DNA of 31,775 nt from Candidatus Gastranaerophilales bacterium (GCA_905235825.1 CAJONH010000111.1:1-31775), one strand, 5' to 3'. Positions 1 to 8,117 are shown, counted from the first letter of the stretch. Notes: generated by a model not told the origin, from the letters alone. Made by a program: numbers and translations.

Positions 1-25
1 CGCTATCGCTCCTCGCAATGACGGG
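1..25. repeat. REP-like interspersed repeat, cut by window edge
   Basis: Read on the minus strand this is CGTCATTGCGAGGAGCGATA followed by GCG. It resembles the 'GTCATTGCGAGGAGCGA' repeats scattered through many bacterial genomes. Only one copy lies in the window and it is truncated by the left edge. On the plus strand it is read in frame as AIAPRNDG, joined directly to the coding remnant that follows, so it may have inserted into an older gene. Assignment is by remembered similarity, not by a search. Confidence 0.55.
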
Positions 26-34
26 CAGCTTAAT

Positions 35-398
35 GACGTTTCTACTTACTTTGACAAAATCGATTGGGAAAATATTCTTAATAAAAAGGATACTTCGGCA
101 CAAAATAGTTGTTTACCTTAGTAGTAGGGTTGACTTTAGTCAACCAAAACAAGATGTAACAACTTACTTTGACCAAATCAACTTTGATAAACTGCCGAAT
201 GCCTTTGTAATCAAGTGCAATCACGGATGCAAGTGGCATTTTATAATAAAAGACAAAGGAATAGAACCCAAAATATTAATTGAACCTTTGATGAGAAATA
301 ATATTGATAAAAATGTCGATGAACTAAATGAAAATGATGTTCTTAGCTTATATGAATTGATGCGGCTGCACGAATGTGCCAAAGACGAAACAATCTGA
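35..398 (+). pseudogene. Decayed TupA-like ATP-grasp gene fragments
   Basis: Two fragments lie here. In frame 2, bases 35-121 read DVSTYFDKIDWENIL... and end at TAG. In frame 3, from about 150 to 398, a piece reads DVTTYFDQINFDKLPNAF, then VIKCNHGCKWHFIIKDK, then PKILIEPLM. The 'FDKLP-x-FVIKCNHG' and 'IIKDK' blocks match the TupA-like ATP-grasp family (teichuronopeptide or glycan-linked enzymes). In intact members I expect about 30-40 residues between the 'KDK' block and the 'KPKI-xx-E' block; here they nearly touch, so an internal deletion is likely. There is no credible start: the ATG at 18 lies inside the REP-like repeat. A palindrome at 128-145 separates the two similar fragments. I read the locus as a broken gene, possibly with a local duplication. 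It could instead be a short expressed remnant. Confidence 0.55.
128..145. repeat. Perfect 8-bp-arm palindrome GGTTGACT-TT-AGTCAACC
   Basis: The sequence GGTTGACTTTAGTCAACC folds into an 8-bp stem with a 2-base centre (or 7 bp with a TTTA loop). It lies exactly between the two TupA-like fragments and just after the TAG stop of the first one. It has no T-tract, so it is not a simple terminator. It looks like a small interspersed palindromic element. Confidence 0.5.
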
Positions 399-420
399 GC
401 TTAAAGAAAATTCAAAAAGT

Positions 421-470
421 GGCTTATAGCCGTAGAACAAACCACCGGCTAAGCCGGTGGTCATGATTAT
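421..470. repeat. IS200/RAYT-type hairpin or REP remnant
   Basis: Bases 441-461 form ACCACCGGC-TAA-GCCGGTGGT, a GC-rich 9-bp stem with a TAA loop in otherwise AT-rich DNA. Flanking motifs are GTAGAACAA on the left and TCATGATTATAAT on the right. GC-rich imperfect hairpins with short conserved flanks are typical of IS200/IS605 ends and of REP elements moved by RAYT transposases. No transposase is present in the window. The family assignment is an inference. Confidence 0.45.
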
Positions 471-504
471 AATGATTTTCTAAGAGATAAATCTAAATTT
501 TACA

Positions 505-540
505 AAAAACAAACGGAAGCGGTAAATCATCGCTTCCGTT
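505..540 (-). terminator. Intrinsic terminator downstream of tpsB
   Basis: AACGGAAGCG (512-521) pairs with CGCTTCCGTT (531-540) around a 9-base loop. On the minus strand the stem runs into TTTGTTTTTTG, which gives the T-tract for the tpsB transcript ending at 560. On the plus strand the following CTTTCTCTT is weaker, but it could also stop transcription entering from the left. Confidence 0.75.
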
Positions 541-559
541 CTTTCTCTTATGACAACAA

Positions 560-2344
560 CTATAAAATGTTTGATGTTAACATAAAGTGAAATCTGCAAT
601 TTCTTCTGTGATATGGGGAATCAGGAGTTGTAGCATAGTCATAGAAGCTCTTACCAATCGGGAAGCCCCAATATACGTTAGCAGATATGTATTTTGTTAA
701 CTTAACAACACCGCCAAAGCCTGCTGATTGCAAGTACTGTGTATGATGATATCCGTCGTATGAATCTCTTTGAAATCTGTTACCGACTAAACCGAAATCA
801 TAGAATCCTGCAAGCTGGATACTGTCACTGATAAATCCGTATCTTTCGGGAAGAATAGCTTTTAAGAACGGTATCGGAAATCTGTATTCAAAGCTGGCAT
901 TAACACCGTAATCACCGATAAAGAAGCCTTCATCATAACCTCTAACTGATGATATACCACCGATTTGCATAGCTTCAGCCGCAAATAAATGTCTGTTAGC
1001 ATATTGACCGTTAACTTGTAATATAGCAAGTTGGTTATGAGGTAAAACCTGAATACGAGCACCGCTTGCATTAATTTTTACGAAATTATTGCTTTGTTTG
1101 TTTCTTGCCTGACTGTAGTCAGTTGCATCAATCGGTACACCGCCTGATATGGTTCCTGACAATAACCATCTTCCGTACATATCATCTTTAACATCCGTTA
1201 ATGTACCTCTGATAACTCTTGCACGGTATCTGCTATTGAGGTAATATCCTGCGGGACGTGCGGTAGTTTCCGTATCACGCCAATCAAAAGTAAGGTCGCC
1301 GTATACACGATAATCATCGCCTTTTAATAATCTTCTTGAAACACCAATGAAGTAATCGTGAGAATCACCCTTAATGTTCATCCATTTAAGCGAATTACCT
1401 ATACGAACTTTTGAATATGAATAACCAAGATTTAATCTTGTATCATTTTTTGCTATCGGTAATGAATAAATACCGCCGACACCAAAAGAACGGTGTGTAG
1501 CCGATAAAGTACCCATTAATGTATCTCCGTGACCGGTTACATCATGAAGCCCCATATATAAGACTCCTCTTTGAGAACCTATAGCATCACGACCTTGATT
1601 ATCGTATCTTAAATCTATGTTAATAGGAAATCTGTCTTTTACATCGAGAGAAATATCGGAATATTCTTCAGATTCTTCGTTATCGGAGAAGGCTATTGAA
1701 CCCTTCATATATTCTTCCGAATTCATATCCGTTAAAGAATTACGAACATCGTTAACATTCAAAACTTTTCCGGGGGCAATTCCATAGTCATCCAAATATT
1801 TATTATTTAAATAAGTGGAGCGTTCCCATCTTCCGGGATTAATTTCGAGGTTACCGTATTTACCTTCTAGAATTTTTATTTCAACAGAGCCGTTTTGAAC
1901 TTTTTGAGGAGGCAGATATGCGACCGTAGAAACATAACCTTTTGCCTGATAATAATCTGTAATATCGTTAGCCGACATAATCAAGTCGTTAATAGTAACT
2001 CTTTGACCGATTTTAAAGTCAACCAATCTCATTAAAACATAAGTCGGGAATTGTGTATTACCTGTAATTTTAATATCTTTTAATTTAAAAGATACTTGTT
2101 CGGTATTTAGCAAATCCATTTTTTGGCGGACTTCTTCTTCGATGATAGCAGGGTCTTTAGTTTCTTCGTATTTCTGCTGTTCCTGATATTTTCTGCCTTG
2201 AATAAGGTTTGTATTGTCAATTTGACCGGGGTCATAACCGGAGCGGGCAGGGTTAACAAACGAGGATGTATCTGCGGCAAATGATGCATTGCCGATGATA
2301 ACAGCCAGTAAGACCAATGATGTTTTCAATATTTTTGTTTTCAT
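560..2344 (-). CDS. TpsB outer-membrane transporter (ShlB/FhaC/HecB family)
   Basis: This is the outer-membrane pore of a type Vb (two-partner) secretion system, which exports the cognate TpsA. The 594-residue product has a signal peptide (about residues 1-24, MKTKILKTSLVLLAVIIGNA ending SFA-AD), a POTRA domain at about 84-160 (FKLKDIKITGNTQF to EIKILEG), and then a beta-barrel rich in alternating aromatic strands. The VRGY motif at 467-470 is the conserved L6-loop signature of Omp85/TpsB proteins. I chose the ATG at 2344 because GAGTGG lies at good spacing upstream; a GTG nine bases further out has no ribosome site. It is divergent from tpsA at 2775, the classic TPS partner arrangement though here head-to-head rather than co-directional. 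Only one POTRA domain is obvious to me; FhaC-type proteins usually have two, and the second may be the weaker segment at about 161-240. Confidence 0.92.
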   Translation of the reverse strand: MKTKILKTSLVLLAVIIGNASFAADTSSFVNPARSGYDPGQIDNTNLIQGRKYQEQQKYEETKDPAIIEEEVRQKMDLLNTEQVSFKLKDIKITGNTQFPTYVLMRLVDFKIGQRVTINDLIMSANDITDYYQAKGYVSTVAYLPPQKVQNGSVEIKILEGKYGNLEINPGRWERSTYLNNKYLDDYGIAPGKVLNVNDVRNSLTDMNSEEYMKGSIAFSDNEESEEYSDISLDVKDRFPINIDLRYDNQGRDAIGSQRGVLYMGLHDVTGHGDTLMGTLSATHRSFGVGGIYSLPIAKNDTRLNLGYSYSKVRIGNSLKWMNIKGDSHDYFIGVSRRLLKGDDYRVYGDLTFDWRDTETTARPAGYYLNSRYRARVIRGTLTDVKDDMYGRWLLSGTISGGVPIDATDYSQARNKQSNNFVKINASGARIQVLPHNQLAILQVNGQYANRHLFAAEAMQIGGISSVRGYDEGFFIGDYGVNASFEYRFPIPFLKAILPERYGFISDSIQLAGFYDFGLVGNRFQRDSYDGYHHTQYLQSAGFGGVVKLTKYISANVYWGFPIGKSFYDYATTPDSPYHRRNCRFHFMLTSNIL

Positions 2345-2394
2345 GTTTTCCACTCTCTATACAAATATTTACTAATATAATAATATTCAGTTAT

Positions 2395-2423
2395 ACTATA
2401 CCACGATACCTATCATTATACAA
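2395..2423 (-). promoter_or_regulatory. Candidate sigma-70 promoter for tpsB
   Basis: Read on the minus strand: TTGTAT (2418-2423), a 17-base spacer, then TATAGT (2395-2400). The predicted start is about 40-50 bases upstream of the tpsB ATG. The pattern and spacing are good, but AT-rich DNA yields such matches by chance. Confidence 0.45.
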
Positions 2424-2539
2424 CATCGCAAGTATATAACATAATTCATTTATATGAAATATAAGCAGAAAAAAATTTGCCTGATGCGACTTTCAAAAAT
2501 AACATAACTTAACATTAGAATTAAAATTACAATAAACAG

Positions 2540-2567
2540 TTGACTATTTTTTTTTATATTATATAAA
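2540..2567 (+). promoter_or_regulatory. Candidate sigma-70 promoter for tpsA
   Basis: TTGACT at 2540-2545 and TATAAA at 2562-2567 are separated by 16 bases. This is the best -35/-10 pair in the gap on this strand. A second TTGACT at 2644-2649 lacks a well-spaced -10 box. Confidence 0.45.
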
Positions 2568-2774
2568 TGTGTTGTGTTGCAATTATGATTATTGTTAACA
2601 TTTCTTAAATTTGAATTACAATAAAGCAATATTTTTATTTCGGTTGACTTTAATATTATATCAAGTAACAGATATTCTTAATAATTCACATTTAACTAGC
2701 AAATTTTTTTTTTAGGGATTTTAAACATTATAGATATATAAAAGTTTCATGTCAGAGAATGGAGAAAGAAAACA

Positions 2775-5366
2775 ATGAGAAAACTTTTAAGCACAGCAGT
2801 TGCAATTGGTATATTTACATCTGCATCATTAGTTCAAGCGGCTTATGCTGCCGTAGATGCAACAGCATTACCGAGCTTCAACAATTCACCTACAAATAAC
2901 GTAAATGTTTCAACAAGTGGTTCGACCATGACTATTCAAGTCGGAAACAATGTACAAGGTGCTGTTGGTGAAGCAAACTGGAACTCTTTTAACATAGGAA
3001 GCGGAGCAAAGGTTGAAGTAGAATTTACCAACCACCACCAGACATCTTTAAACAGAGTATCATCATCAGGCGGTTTATCTCAGATTTATGGTCAATTTAC
3101 CGATAAAGCAAGCTGCGATACCTGCGGTTATAATGCAACAAGTAAAGTAATTCTTTTAAACCCCAACGGTATTTTATTCGGCAGCGGTGCTAACGTAAAT
3201 ATCAATTCTTTCACGGCTTCCACTATGGATGCTACATATAACAGAGCAGGTTCTCTGCAGGATGAATTAAGTTTAAATTTATCAGGCGGCAATCTTTCCG
3301 ATCACGGTATTAAAGTTGAAAACGGTGCAACTATTACGGGCGGAAAAAATATTGCTTTTGCAAGTAATAACATTAATACTTATGCAGGTTCTAAAATCTC
3401 AACGGCTAATTTCGACGGAGATAACAATAGTGTAGGAAATGTTAAATTATATACAACCGACGGTGTAAACTTCTATTACACAAACAGAGGTATGATTAAA
3501 GCTAATCCTACAATGAATTCAACAAATACATCAATGAAAATTGCTTTAAACGGTACTATTGAGTCCGGCGATGTTCATATTAAAAATGCTTCAACAACAG
3601 GTGAAGTAAACATAAACGGAGCTAGTATAACGGCTTATAAAGCAAACAGAGCAGCTACAGAAGCAGCTCCCAAAGGAAACATTCTTATTGAATCGGGCAA
3701 TGACATTATTATAGATAATTCGGCAAAATTAGCAACGGTTAAATCTTCAAAAGGTGTAGATACCAAAATGGCTAACGGCGGAGATATTACCGTTAACGCA
3801 AACAATCTCTTATCAATGAAAAAGAGTACAATTTCTAACGGAAGTACAGGAAATGCAGAAGGTAACGTAACTTTAACATCTGCTAATTCAAATGCAATCG
3901 TTGCGGGAAGCACTGTTAAATCAGCTAAAAATATTACAGTTACTGCTGCAAACGGAACAGCATCTATTCAAACACCTTATACAAATAATGTTTCGGATGG
4001 TACAGCTTCTACGTTAACAGCTGTCGGTGATATTACTGTTTCCGGTAAGAATGCTTATGTTGAAAAAAGTACACTTAATGCCGCAAACATTAACTTAATC
4101 GGTGACAATGTTTACACCTGGGGTACTTCAAATTTAACGGCATCAAATAATGCAAATATTACTGCAAATAGCGGTATTGCAAGTTTACAAGATACAACAA
4201 CAAACGCAAAAAATATTAATGTAAAATCTACACAAGGTTCCGTTAAATTTGTTAATACAACAAACACTGCAACCGGCGGAGATATTGATATTCAATCAAA
4301 GAACTCAATTGCATACAATAATAATACAGGTGCAAATGCTAATACATCAAACATTGTAAACAGCACATTTACAGCAAATAATATTGCTTTAACATCAGAT
4401 GAAGGCAATGTATATTTGAATAATACAGACCCTGTAGCACCATTTAATACTTCAGCTGACGGAAAATTAAAATTAAAAGCAGGTCAAAATATCAATTTGG
4501 TTAAAACAACAGGTAACTATAGCGTAAGAAATGTTGATATTGATGCGGGTAACAATGCAATTATTAAAGCATCTGAAGGTGATTTGACCGTATACAATAC
4601 AACAAATCTTAAAAATGCTAAAATAGTATCACTTCAAGCCCCCAATGGCAGTGTTGAAACAAGCGGAATACTTGATTTGAACAATTTAAAAACAAATATT
4701 GTTGCTTCCAATAAAATTGATGCACAACTTACAAATGCAGGTAATCCTGAAAAAGGTTTAAATGCAAGCACAACAACAGGCGATATTAAACTTAACACAG
4801 CAGGTACATTATCCGTTGCAAAAATTGTAGCAGGTAAAGATGTTGATATTACAGCAAATGCAATTGTTAAAGGTAAAGGCTATGATTTAAGCAATGCTGA
4901 AAGCTATATGCCTGATCCTACAGCCGGAGGTTTAACAGATCCAGCATCAAGAGGTTATATTGAAGTTGGTCACAATAACGGCAATGTTGGTGAATTAAAA
5001 TTATCAAGCAACTTGCAGGCAGCTAAAGATGGTATGATTGACGGTTCAAGAGATGGCGAAGGTTATGTATTAGCTCACCACATTAACTTCAATGGCGATG
5101 ATGCATCAGGTAAAATTTACCTTGTACAAAAAATAAAGAAAGGTGATGGAGCAACAACTCCTAATACTCCTGCAAATCCGAACGGTAACGAAACAGGATT
5201 AGCTCAACAAGGTTCAGGTGCACTTGGTGAAGCAGGCGGTGAATCTATAGATGGCGGTACAACACCTACAACTCCTACGACACCTACAACTCCTACGACA
5301 CCTACAACTCCTACAACACCAAACTGCAATAATCCGGCAAACAATGAAAATGAAGATCAAGACTAA
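2775..5366 (+). CDS. TpsA exoprotein with filamentous-haemagglutinin TPS domain
   Basis: This is a large secreted beta-helical protein exported through the adjacent TpsB. A signal peptide covers about residues 1-25 (to AAYA). The TPS secretion domain follows at about 27-270, with the family's 'NWNSFNIG' region, 'SLNRV' and NPNGI at 129-133, the signature needed for recognition by TpsB. The body (about 270-740) consists of loosely repeated 'GDITV/GNVTL/NINVKS' strands typical of a right-handed beta-helix. The C-terminal tail is low complexity, with a Thr-Pro tract and the end NCNNPANNENEDQD. There is no visible toxin, protease or anchor domain. A CDTC pair (C114, C117) sits in the TPS domain; cysteines are unusual in TpsA proteins. 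The ribosome site GGAGAAAG is strong. It may be an adhesin or surface filament. At 863 residues it is short for the family, so function beyond secretion is inference. Confidence 0.92.
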   Translation: MRKLLSTAVAIGIFTSASLVQAAYAAVDATALPSFNNSPTNNVNVSTSGSTMTIQVGNNVQGAVGEANWNSFNIGSGAKVEVEFTNHHQTSLNRVSSSGGLSQIYGQFTDKASCDTCGYNATSKVILLNPNGILFGSGANVNINSFTASTMDATYNRAGSLQDELSLNLSGGNLSDHGIKVENGATITGGKNIAFASNNINTYAGSKISTANFDGDNNSVGNVKLYTTDGVNFYYTNRGMIKANPTMNSTNTSMKIALNGTIESGDVHIKNASTTGEVNINGASITAYKANRAATEAAPKGNILIESGNDIIIDNSAKLATVKSSKGVDTKMANGGDITVNANNLLSMKKSTISNGSTGNAEGNVTLTSANSNAIVAGSTVKSAKNITVTAANGTASIQTPYTNNVSDGTASTLTAVGDITVSGKNAYVEKSTLNAANINLIGDNVYTWGTSNLTASNNANITANSGIASLQDTTTNAKNINVKSTQGSVKFVNTTNTATGGDIDIQSKNSIAYNNNTGANANTSNIVNSTFTANNIALTSDEGNVYLNNTDPVAPFNTSADGKLKLKAGQNINLVKTTGNYSVRNVDIDAGNNAIIKASEGDLTVYNTTNLKNAKIVSLQAPNGSVETSGILDLNNLKTNIVASNKIDAQLTNAGNPEKGLNASTTTGDIKLNTAGTLSVAKIVAGKDVDITANAIVKGKGYDLSNAESYMPDPTAGGLTDPASRGYIEVGHNNGNVGELKLSSNLQAAKDGMIDGSRDGEGYVLAHHINFNGDDASGKIYLVQKIKKGDGATTPNTPANPNGNETGLAQQGSGALGEAGGESIDGGTTPTTPTTPTTPTTPTTPTTPNCNNPANNENEDQD
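5262..5320 (+). repeat. 18-bp tandem repeat encoding TPTTPT units
   Basis: The unit ACACCTACAACTCCTACG is repeated three times in tandem with one change in the last copy, and a partial ACACC follows. It encodes a Thr-Pro tract near the TpsA C-terminus. Because the unit is a multiple of three, copy-number change would alter tail length without shifting frame. Thr-Pro tracts often act as stiff linkers or glycosylation sites. Confidence 0.85.
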
Positions 5367-5385
5367 TATAAATAAGTCAAATAAA

Positions 5386-5418
5386 AAGAAGAACGGTTTC
5401 GTACCGTTCTTCTTTTTT
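5386..5418 (+). terminator. Intrinsic terminator after tpsA
   Basis: AAGAAGAACGGT (5386-5397) pairs perfectly with ACCGTTCTTCTT (5403-5414) around a TTCGT loop. A T-run ends the structure. It is placed 20 bases after the tpsA stop and isolates hisS from tpsA. Confidence 0.9.
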
Positions 5419-5477
5419 GTCAAATTAAATTATAAATTATAAAATATTTATTATATAATAAAAAAAAAGAGGTAATT

Positions 5478-6701
5478 ATGTTTATAAAAGCACCAAAAGG
5501 AACAAAAGATATACTTCCCGCTGAAATACCGAATTGGCATTTTATAGAAAAAACAGCACAAGAAACATTTAATAAAGCTAATTTTAAAGAGATTAGAACA
5601 CCTATATTTGAAGATACGAATTTATTTGAACGTGGTGTCGGAGATACAACCGATATAGTAAATAAAGAAATGTATACTTTTGAAAAAAGTGACAGGAGTC
5701 TTACTTTACGTCCTGAAAATACAGCAGGAGTCGTAAGAGCATATTTGGAACACAATTTATACAGAGAAAGTCCTCCCGTAAAATTTTGGTATAAAGGTTC
5801 GATGTTCAGGTACGAAAGACCTCAAGCAGGACGTCAAAGACAATTTAATCAAATTGGAGTTGAAATGTTCGGTGTACAGGATGCTTCAGCGGATGCTGAA
5901 GTTATAATGCTTGCGGTTGAATTTTTAAAAGGACTCGGATTAAATGATTTAACAGTAGAAATAAATTCACTCGGATGCAATGAGTGCAGGAAAGAATACA
6001 AAGAACAGCTAAAAAAAGCTGTTGCACCATTTTTAGACCAATTATGCGATGATTGCAGGAGCAGATTTGAAAAAAATCCGTTAAGAATACTTGATTGTAA
6101 AAATGAAACCTGTAACAGGCTCTTTGAAGAACACAATTTAAAAAGCAAAGTTTCGGGTATAAAATTATGCGGTGAATGTTCCGAACATTATAAAAAATTA
6201 AAAACATATTTAAATGAATTAAACATAAAATATGAAGAAAATACTTTTTTGGTAAGAGGTTTAGATTATTATACCAAAACGGTATTTGAAATAAAATCAA
6301 ACAATTTAGGCTCTCAAAATGCCGTATGCGGTGGAGGAAGGTACGACGGACTAGTTGAAACTCTCGGCGGGCCGCATACACCTGCTGTCGGCTGGGCAAT
6401 GGGGGTTGAAAGATTAAATGCATTAATTCCCAAATTAGAAACAAAAAAAATAGATTATTTTGTAGTTTCAGATAATCAAATTGAAGCAGTCAAATTAACT
6501 TCAAAATTGCGTAAAAATGGTTTTAGTGCAGAATTTGATTATACTTCAAGAAAATTTGCCAAACAGTTGGAAAAAGCAGCCAAAATAGCTTATAAGGCAG
6601 TTATTTTAGGTGAGGATGAAATTAAAAATAACTATTATACAGTTAAAGATTTAAATACATCAGAACAGACAAGAAGCAGTTTTGCGGATTTAGTAAAATA
6701 G
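5478..6701 (+). CDS. hisS: Histidyl-tRNA synthetase
   Basis: A class II aminoacyl-tRNA synthetase that charges tRNA-His in the cytoplasm. The 407 residues include LRPENTA at 77-83, motif 2 (FRYERPQAGRQRQFNQ, 110-125), the histidine-binding block GLDYYTKTVFEI at 261-272, and CGGGRYDGL with motif 3 (GWAMGVERL, 305-313). A C-terminal anticodon-binding domain follows from about 327. The insertion between motifs 2 and 3 carries Cys pairs at 167/170, 190/193, 207/212 and 231/234, as in Firmicutes-type enzymes, probably a metal-binding site. The ribosome site AGAGGT precedes the ATG. It follows the tpsA terminator and has no co-directional partner, so it is probably monocistronic. Confidence 0.97.
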   Translation: MFIKAPKGTKDILPAEIPNWHFIEKTAQETFNKANFKEIRTPIFEDTNLFERGVGDTTDIVNKEMYTFEKSDRSLTLRPENTAGVVRAYLEHNLYRESPPVKFWYKGSMFRYERPQAGRQRQFNQIGVEMFGVQDASADAEVIMLAVEFLKGLGLNDLTVEINSLGCNECRKEYKEQLKKAVAPFLDQLCDDCRSRFEKNPLRILDCKNETCNRLFEEHNLKSKVSGIKLCGECSEHYKKLKTYLNELNIKYEENTFLVRGLDYYTKTVFEIKSNNLGSQNAVCGGGRYDGLVETLGGPHTPAVGWAMGVERLNALIPKLETKKIDYFVVSDNQIEAVKLTSKLRKNGFSAEFDYTSRKFAKQLEKAAKIAYKAVILGEDEIKNNYYTVKDLNTSEQTRSSFADLVK

Positions 6702-6723
6702 AAATCTTAAAGTACCTTTTAAT

Positions 6724-7269
6724 TTATTTTTGGATTACTCCTTCTGCTTTTTTTCCGTAGCAGAAATAATTCAATATATAATATCCTTTGCCTGAATCTT
6801 TAAGTGAAGCATAATTTTTAGCGGCTTCACTTTCAAGAAAAGCCTGATAGTCTTCCTGTGCTTTTCTTAGCTTTTTCAATTTTTTCTTTAACTCATAAGT
6901 CTTAATTTTTCCGATTAATTCTGCTTCTTCGTTTAATTCTTCATCTGTTTTCATTTCTTCAACCAGTTTAATAATCTTTACACGTGCCTTTAGTTCATTA
7001 CTTTGATATAAGTTTAAATATTTTAAATCATCGGAAATTACAACCATATAAAATCCGGCAGGAAGAATGTTTCCATATTTATCAGTCAAATTTTCAGAAA
7101 GTGTTAAATTAGGATATTCACTTGAAGCAGGTCCTGATTTATATTTCGTTTTATCTTCTTCATAAATACCGGCAGGATAAAAAGGATAGGGATAATGCCT
7201 GTCTATCCCGTTAAAATCAGTCATAAAATCAAAACTTGCAAGCAAATCACAATCTATCATTATATACAT
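6724..7269 (-). CDS. Hypothetical protein of unknown family
   Basis: I do not recognise this 181-residue protein. The first half is rich in Tyr, Asp and Pro, including the stretches YPYPFYPAGIYEED and DKYGNILPAGFYMVV. The second half (about 105-150) is Lys/Glu-rich and probably a charged helix or coiled coil, and the end is YYILNYFCYGKKAEGVIQK. 'LPAGFYMVVISDD' looks like a beta-strand from a small beta-sandwich. There is no signal peptide, transmembrane segment or Shine-Dalgarno site. An in-frame TAA lies only two codons upstream of the ATG, so the 5' end may have been lost from a longer exported protein. It converges on hisS and lies downstream of the XRE gene on the same strand. The alternative ATG at 7260 is equally possible. 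Confidence 0.6.
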   Translation of the reverse strand: MYIMIDCDLLASFDFMTDFNGIDRHYPYPFYPAGIYEEDKTKYKSGPASSEYPNLTLSENLTDKYGNILPAGFYMVVISDDLKYLNLYQSNELKARVKIIKLVEEMKTDEELNEEAELIGKIKTYELKKKLKKLRKAQEDYQAFLESEAAKNYASLKDSGKGYYILNYFCYGKKAEGVIQK

Positions 7270-7335
7270 ATTTTAGCACATACTTATCGTACTTTACAGG
7301 AAAATAATGAAGAATGCACTTACTTTAATTGTAGA

Positions 7336-7611
7336 TTATTCTTCTATTAATTTAAAATCATCTCCCAATTTATTTTCAAGAATTTTTATTACATCTGATA
7401 ACTTCAAACCCAATGCTTCAGATATACGCCAAGCAGTAATTATAGAGCAACCAACTTGTCCATTTTCAATTTTACTTAAATTTGCTCTATTTATACCGTT
7501 TTCAAGTGCAAAAATATTTAAAGATTTAAAATTTTTATCATTCCTAATATCTTTAATTATTTGTCCAAGACATCTATTTAATTGTAATATTTTTTCTTTA
7601 TCATCTTGCAT
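7336..7611 (-). CDS. Small XRE-family HTH transcriptional regulator
   Basis: A 91-residue DNA-binding protein made almost entirely of one Cro/C1-type helix-turn-helix (about residues 12-75). The core 'NIFALENGINRANLSKIENG' followed by 'WRISEALGLKLSDV' has the expected helix-turn-helix pattern and the typical 'LSKIENG' recognition region. No second domain is present. The ATG lacks a convincing Shine-Dalgarno site. It is divergent from the truncated HAD gene at 7673 across 61 bases, so it might control that promoter, itself or the ORF at 6724. Its target is not evident from the sequence. Confidence 0.82.
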   Translation of the reverse strand: MQDDKEKILQLNRCLGQIIKDIRNDKNFKSLNIFALENGINRANLSKIENGQVGCSIITAWRISEALGLKLSDVIKILENKLGDDFKLIEE

Positions 7612-7672
7612 AAATAAATAATAAGTGTTATTGTTTTTACGAGTGTTTCCAAAAACATCAAAAAGAGGGACT

Positions 7673-7885
7673 ATGCATAAAAAAATGATTTTAATTGATT
7701 TAGACGGTGTATTAAATACCTATACAGGCAATTTTGATAAAGATGTTATTCCTAATATAAAAGAAGGTGCATTTGAATTTTTAGAAAATTTGAGCAAAAC
7801 TTATGAAGTTAAATTATTTACTACTCGTAATAGATTATTGGTTCGTTACGATTTTGTTAATTTTTGTAAAAATAGATATATTTAA
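7673..7885 (+). pseudogene. Truncated HAD-superfamily hydrolase
   Basis: The 70-residue product begins MHKKMILIDLDGVLNTYTGN, with the catalytic HAD motif I (DLDGV), followed by 'EFLENLSKTYEVKLFTTRN', which contains motif II (the T of FTTRN). It then stops after NFCKNRYI. Small stand-alone HAD proteins of this type usually run to about 130 residues and need motifs III and IV, which are missing. Bases after the TAA do not restore a clear continuation in any frame, so this looks like a decayed remnant rather than one frameshift. AGAGGGA upstream of the ATG at 7673 is a good ribosome site, so the fragment may still be translated. Confidence 0.65.
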
Positions 7886-8041
7886 AAACATAATGTTAAT
7901 AGGCTTTTTAGTATTTGTATAGAATTTTTATATATTCAATATGGCAATTTTTTATTTTAAATGTTTTTATATATATACAAGAGCGAAAAATATTTAAACC
8001 GAATAAATAAATAGATAGGATTAGGGAAAAGATTAGTGAAG

Positions 8042-8070
8042 AAAGACTCGTTATATCGAGTCTTTTTTTT
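8042..8070 (+). terminator. Intrinsic terminator upstream of the hydrogenase gene
   Basis: AAAGACTCG (8042-8050) pairs with CGAGTCTTT (8057-8065) around TTATAT, and the T-run continues to 8070. It lies 157 bases after the truncated HAD stop and 48 bases before the hydrogenase start. The gap 7886-8041 encodes no convincing protein. The terminator could end the HAD transcript, end a small RNA, or attenuate hydrogenase transcription. Confidence 0.85.
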
Positions 8071-8117
8071 GTTGTATTATATTAATATATTAATATTTAA
8101 GAAAATAAGAGGCAGGT

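Larger units (their letters stand above)
2345..2774. other. Divergent intergenic region between tpsB and tpsA
   Basis: This 430-base gap is very AT-rich and encodes no plausible protein. It contains the tpsB promoter candidate at 2395-2423, the tpsA promoter candidate at 2540-2567, and the tpsA ribosome site GGAGAAAG at about 2760-2767. If the 2540 promoter is used, tpsA would have an untranslated leader of roughly 200 bases. I see no strong hairpin or riboswitch-like fold in it. Confidence 0.6.

Noticed and set aside
5251..5442. 63-residue ORF overlapping the tpsA tail
   Set aside because: It is a frame-shifted reading of the Thr-Pro repeat and the terminator; the product is a simple repetitive peptide.
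5902..6444. 180-residue minus-strand ORF inside hisS
   Set aside because: It is antisense to conserved catalytic motifs of hisS and its residue composition is typical of a shadow frame.
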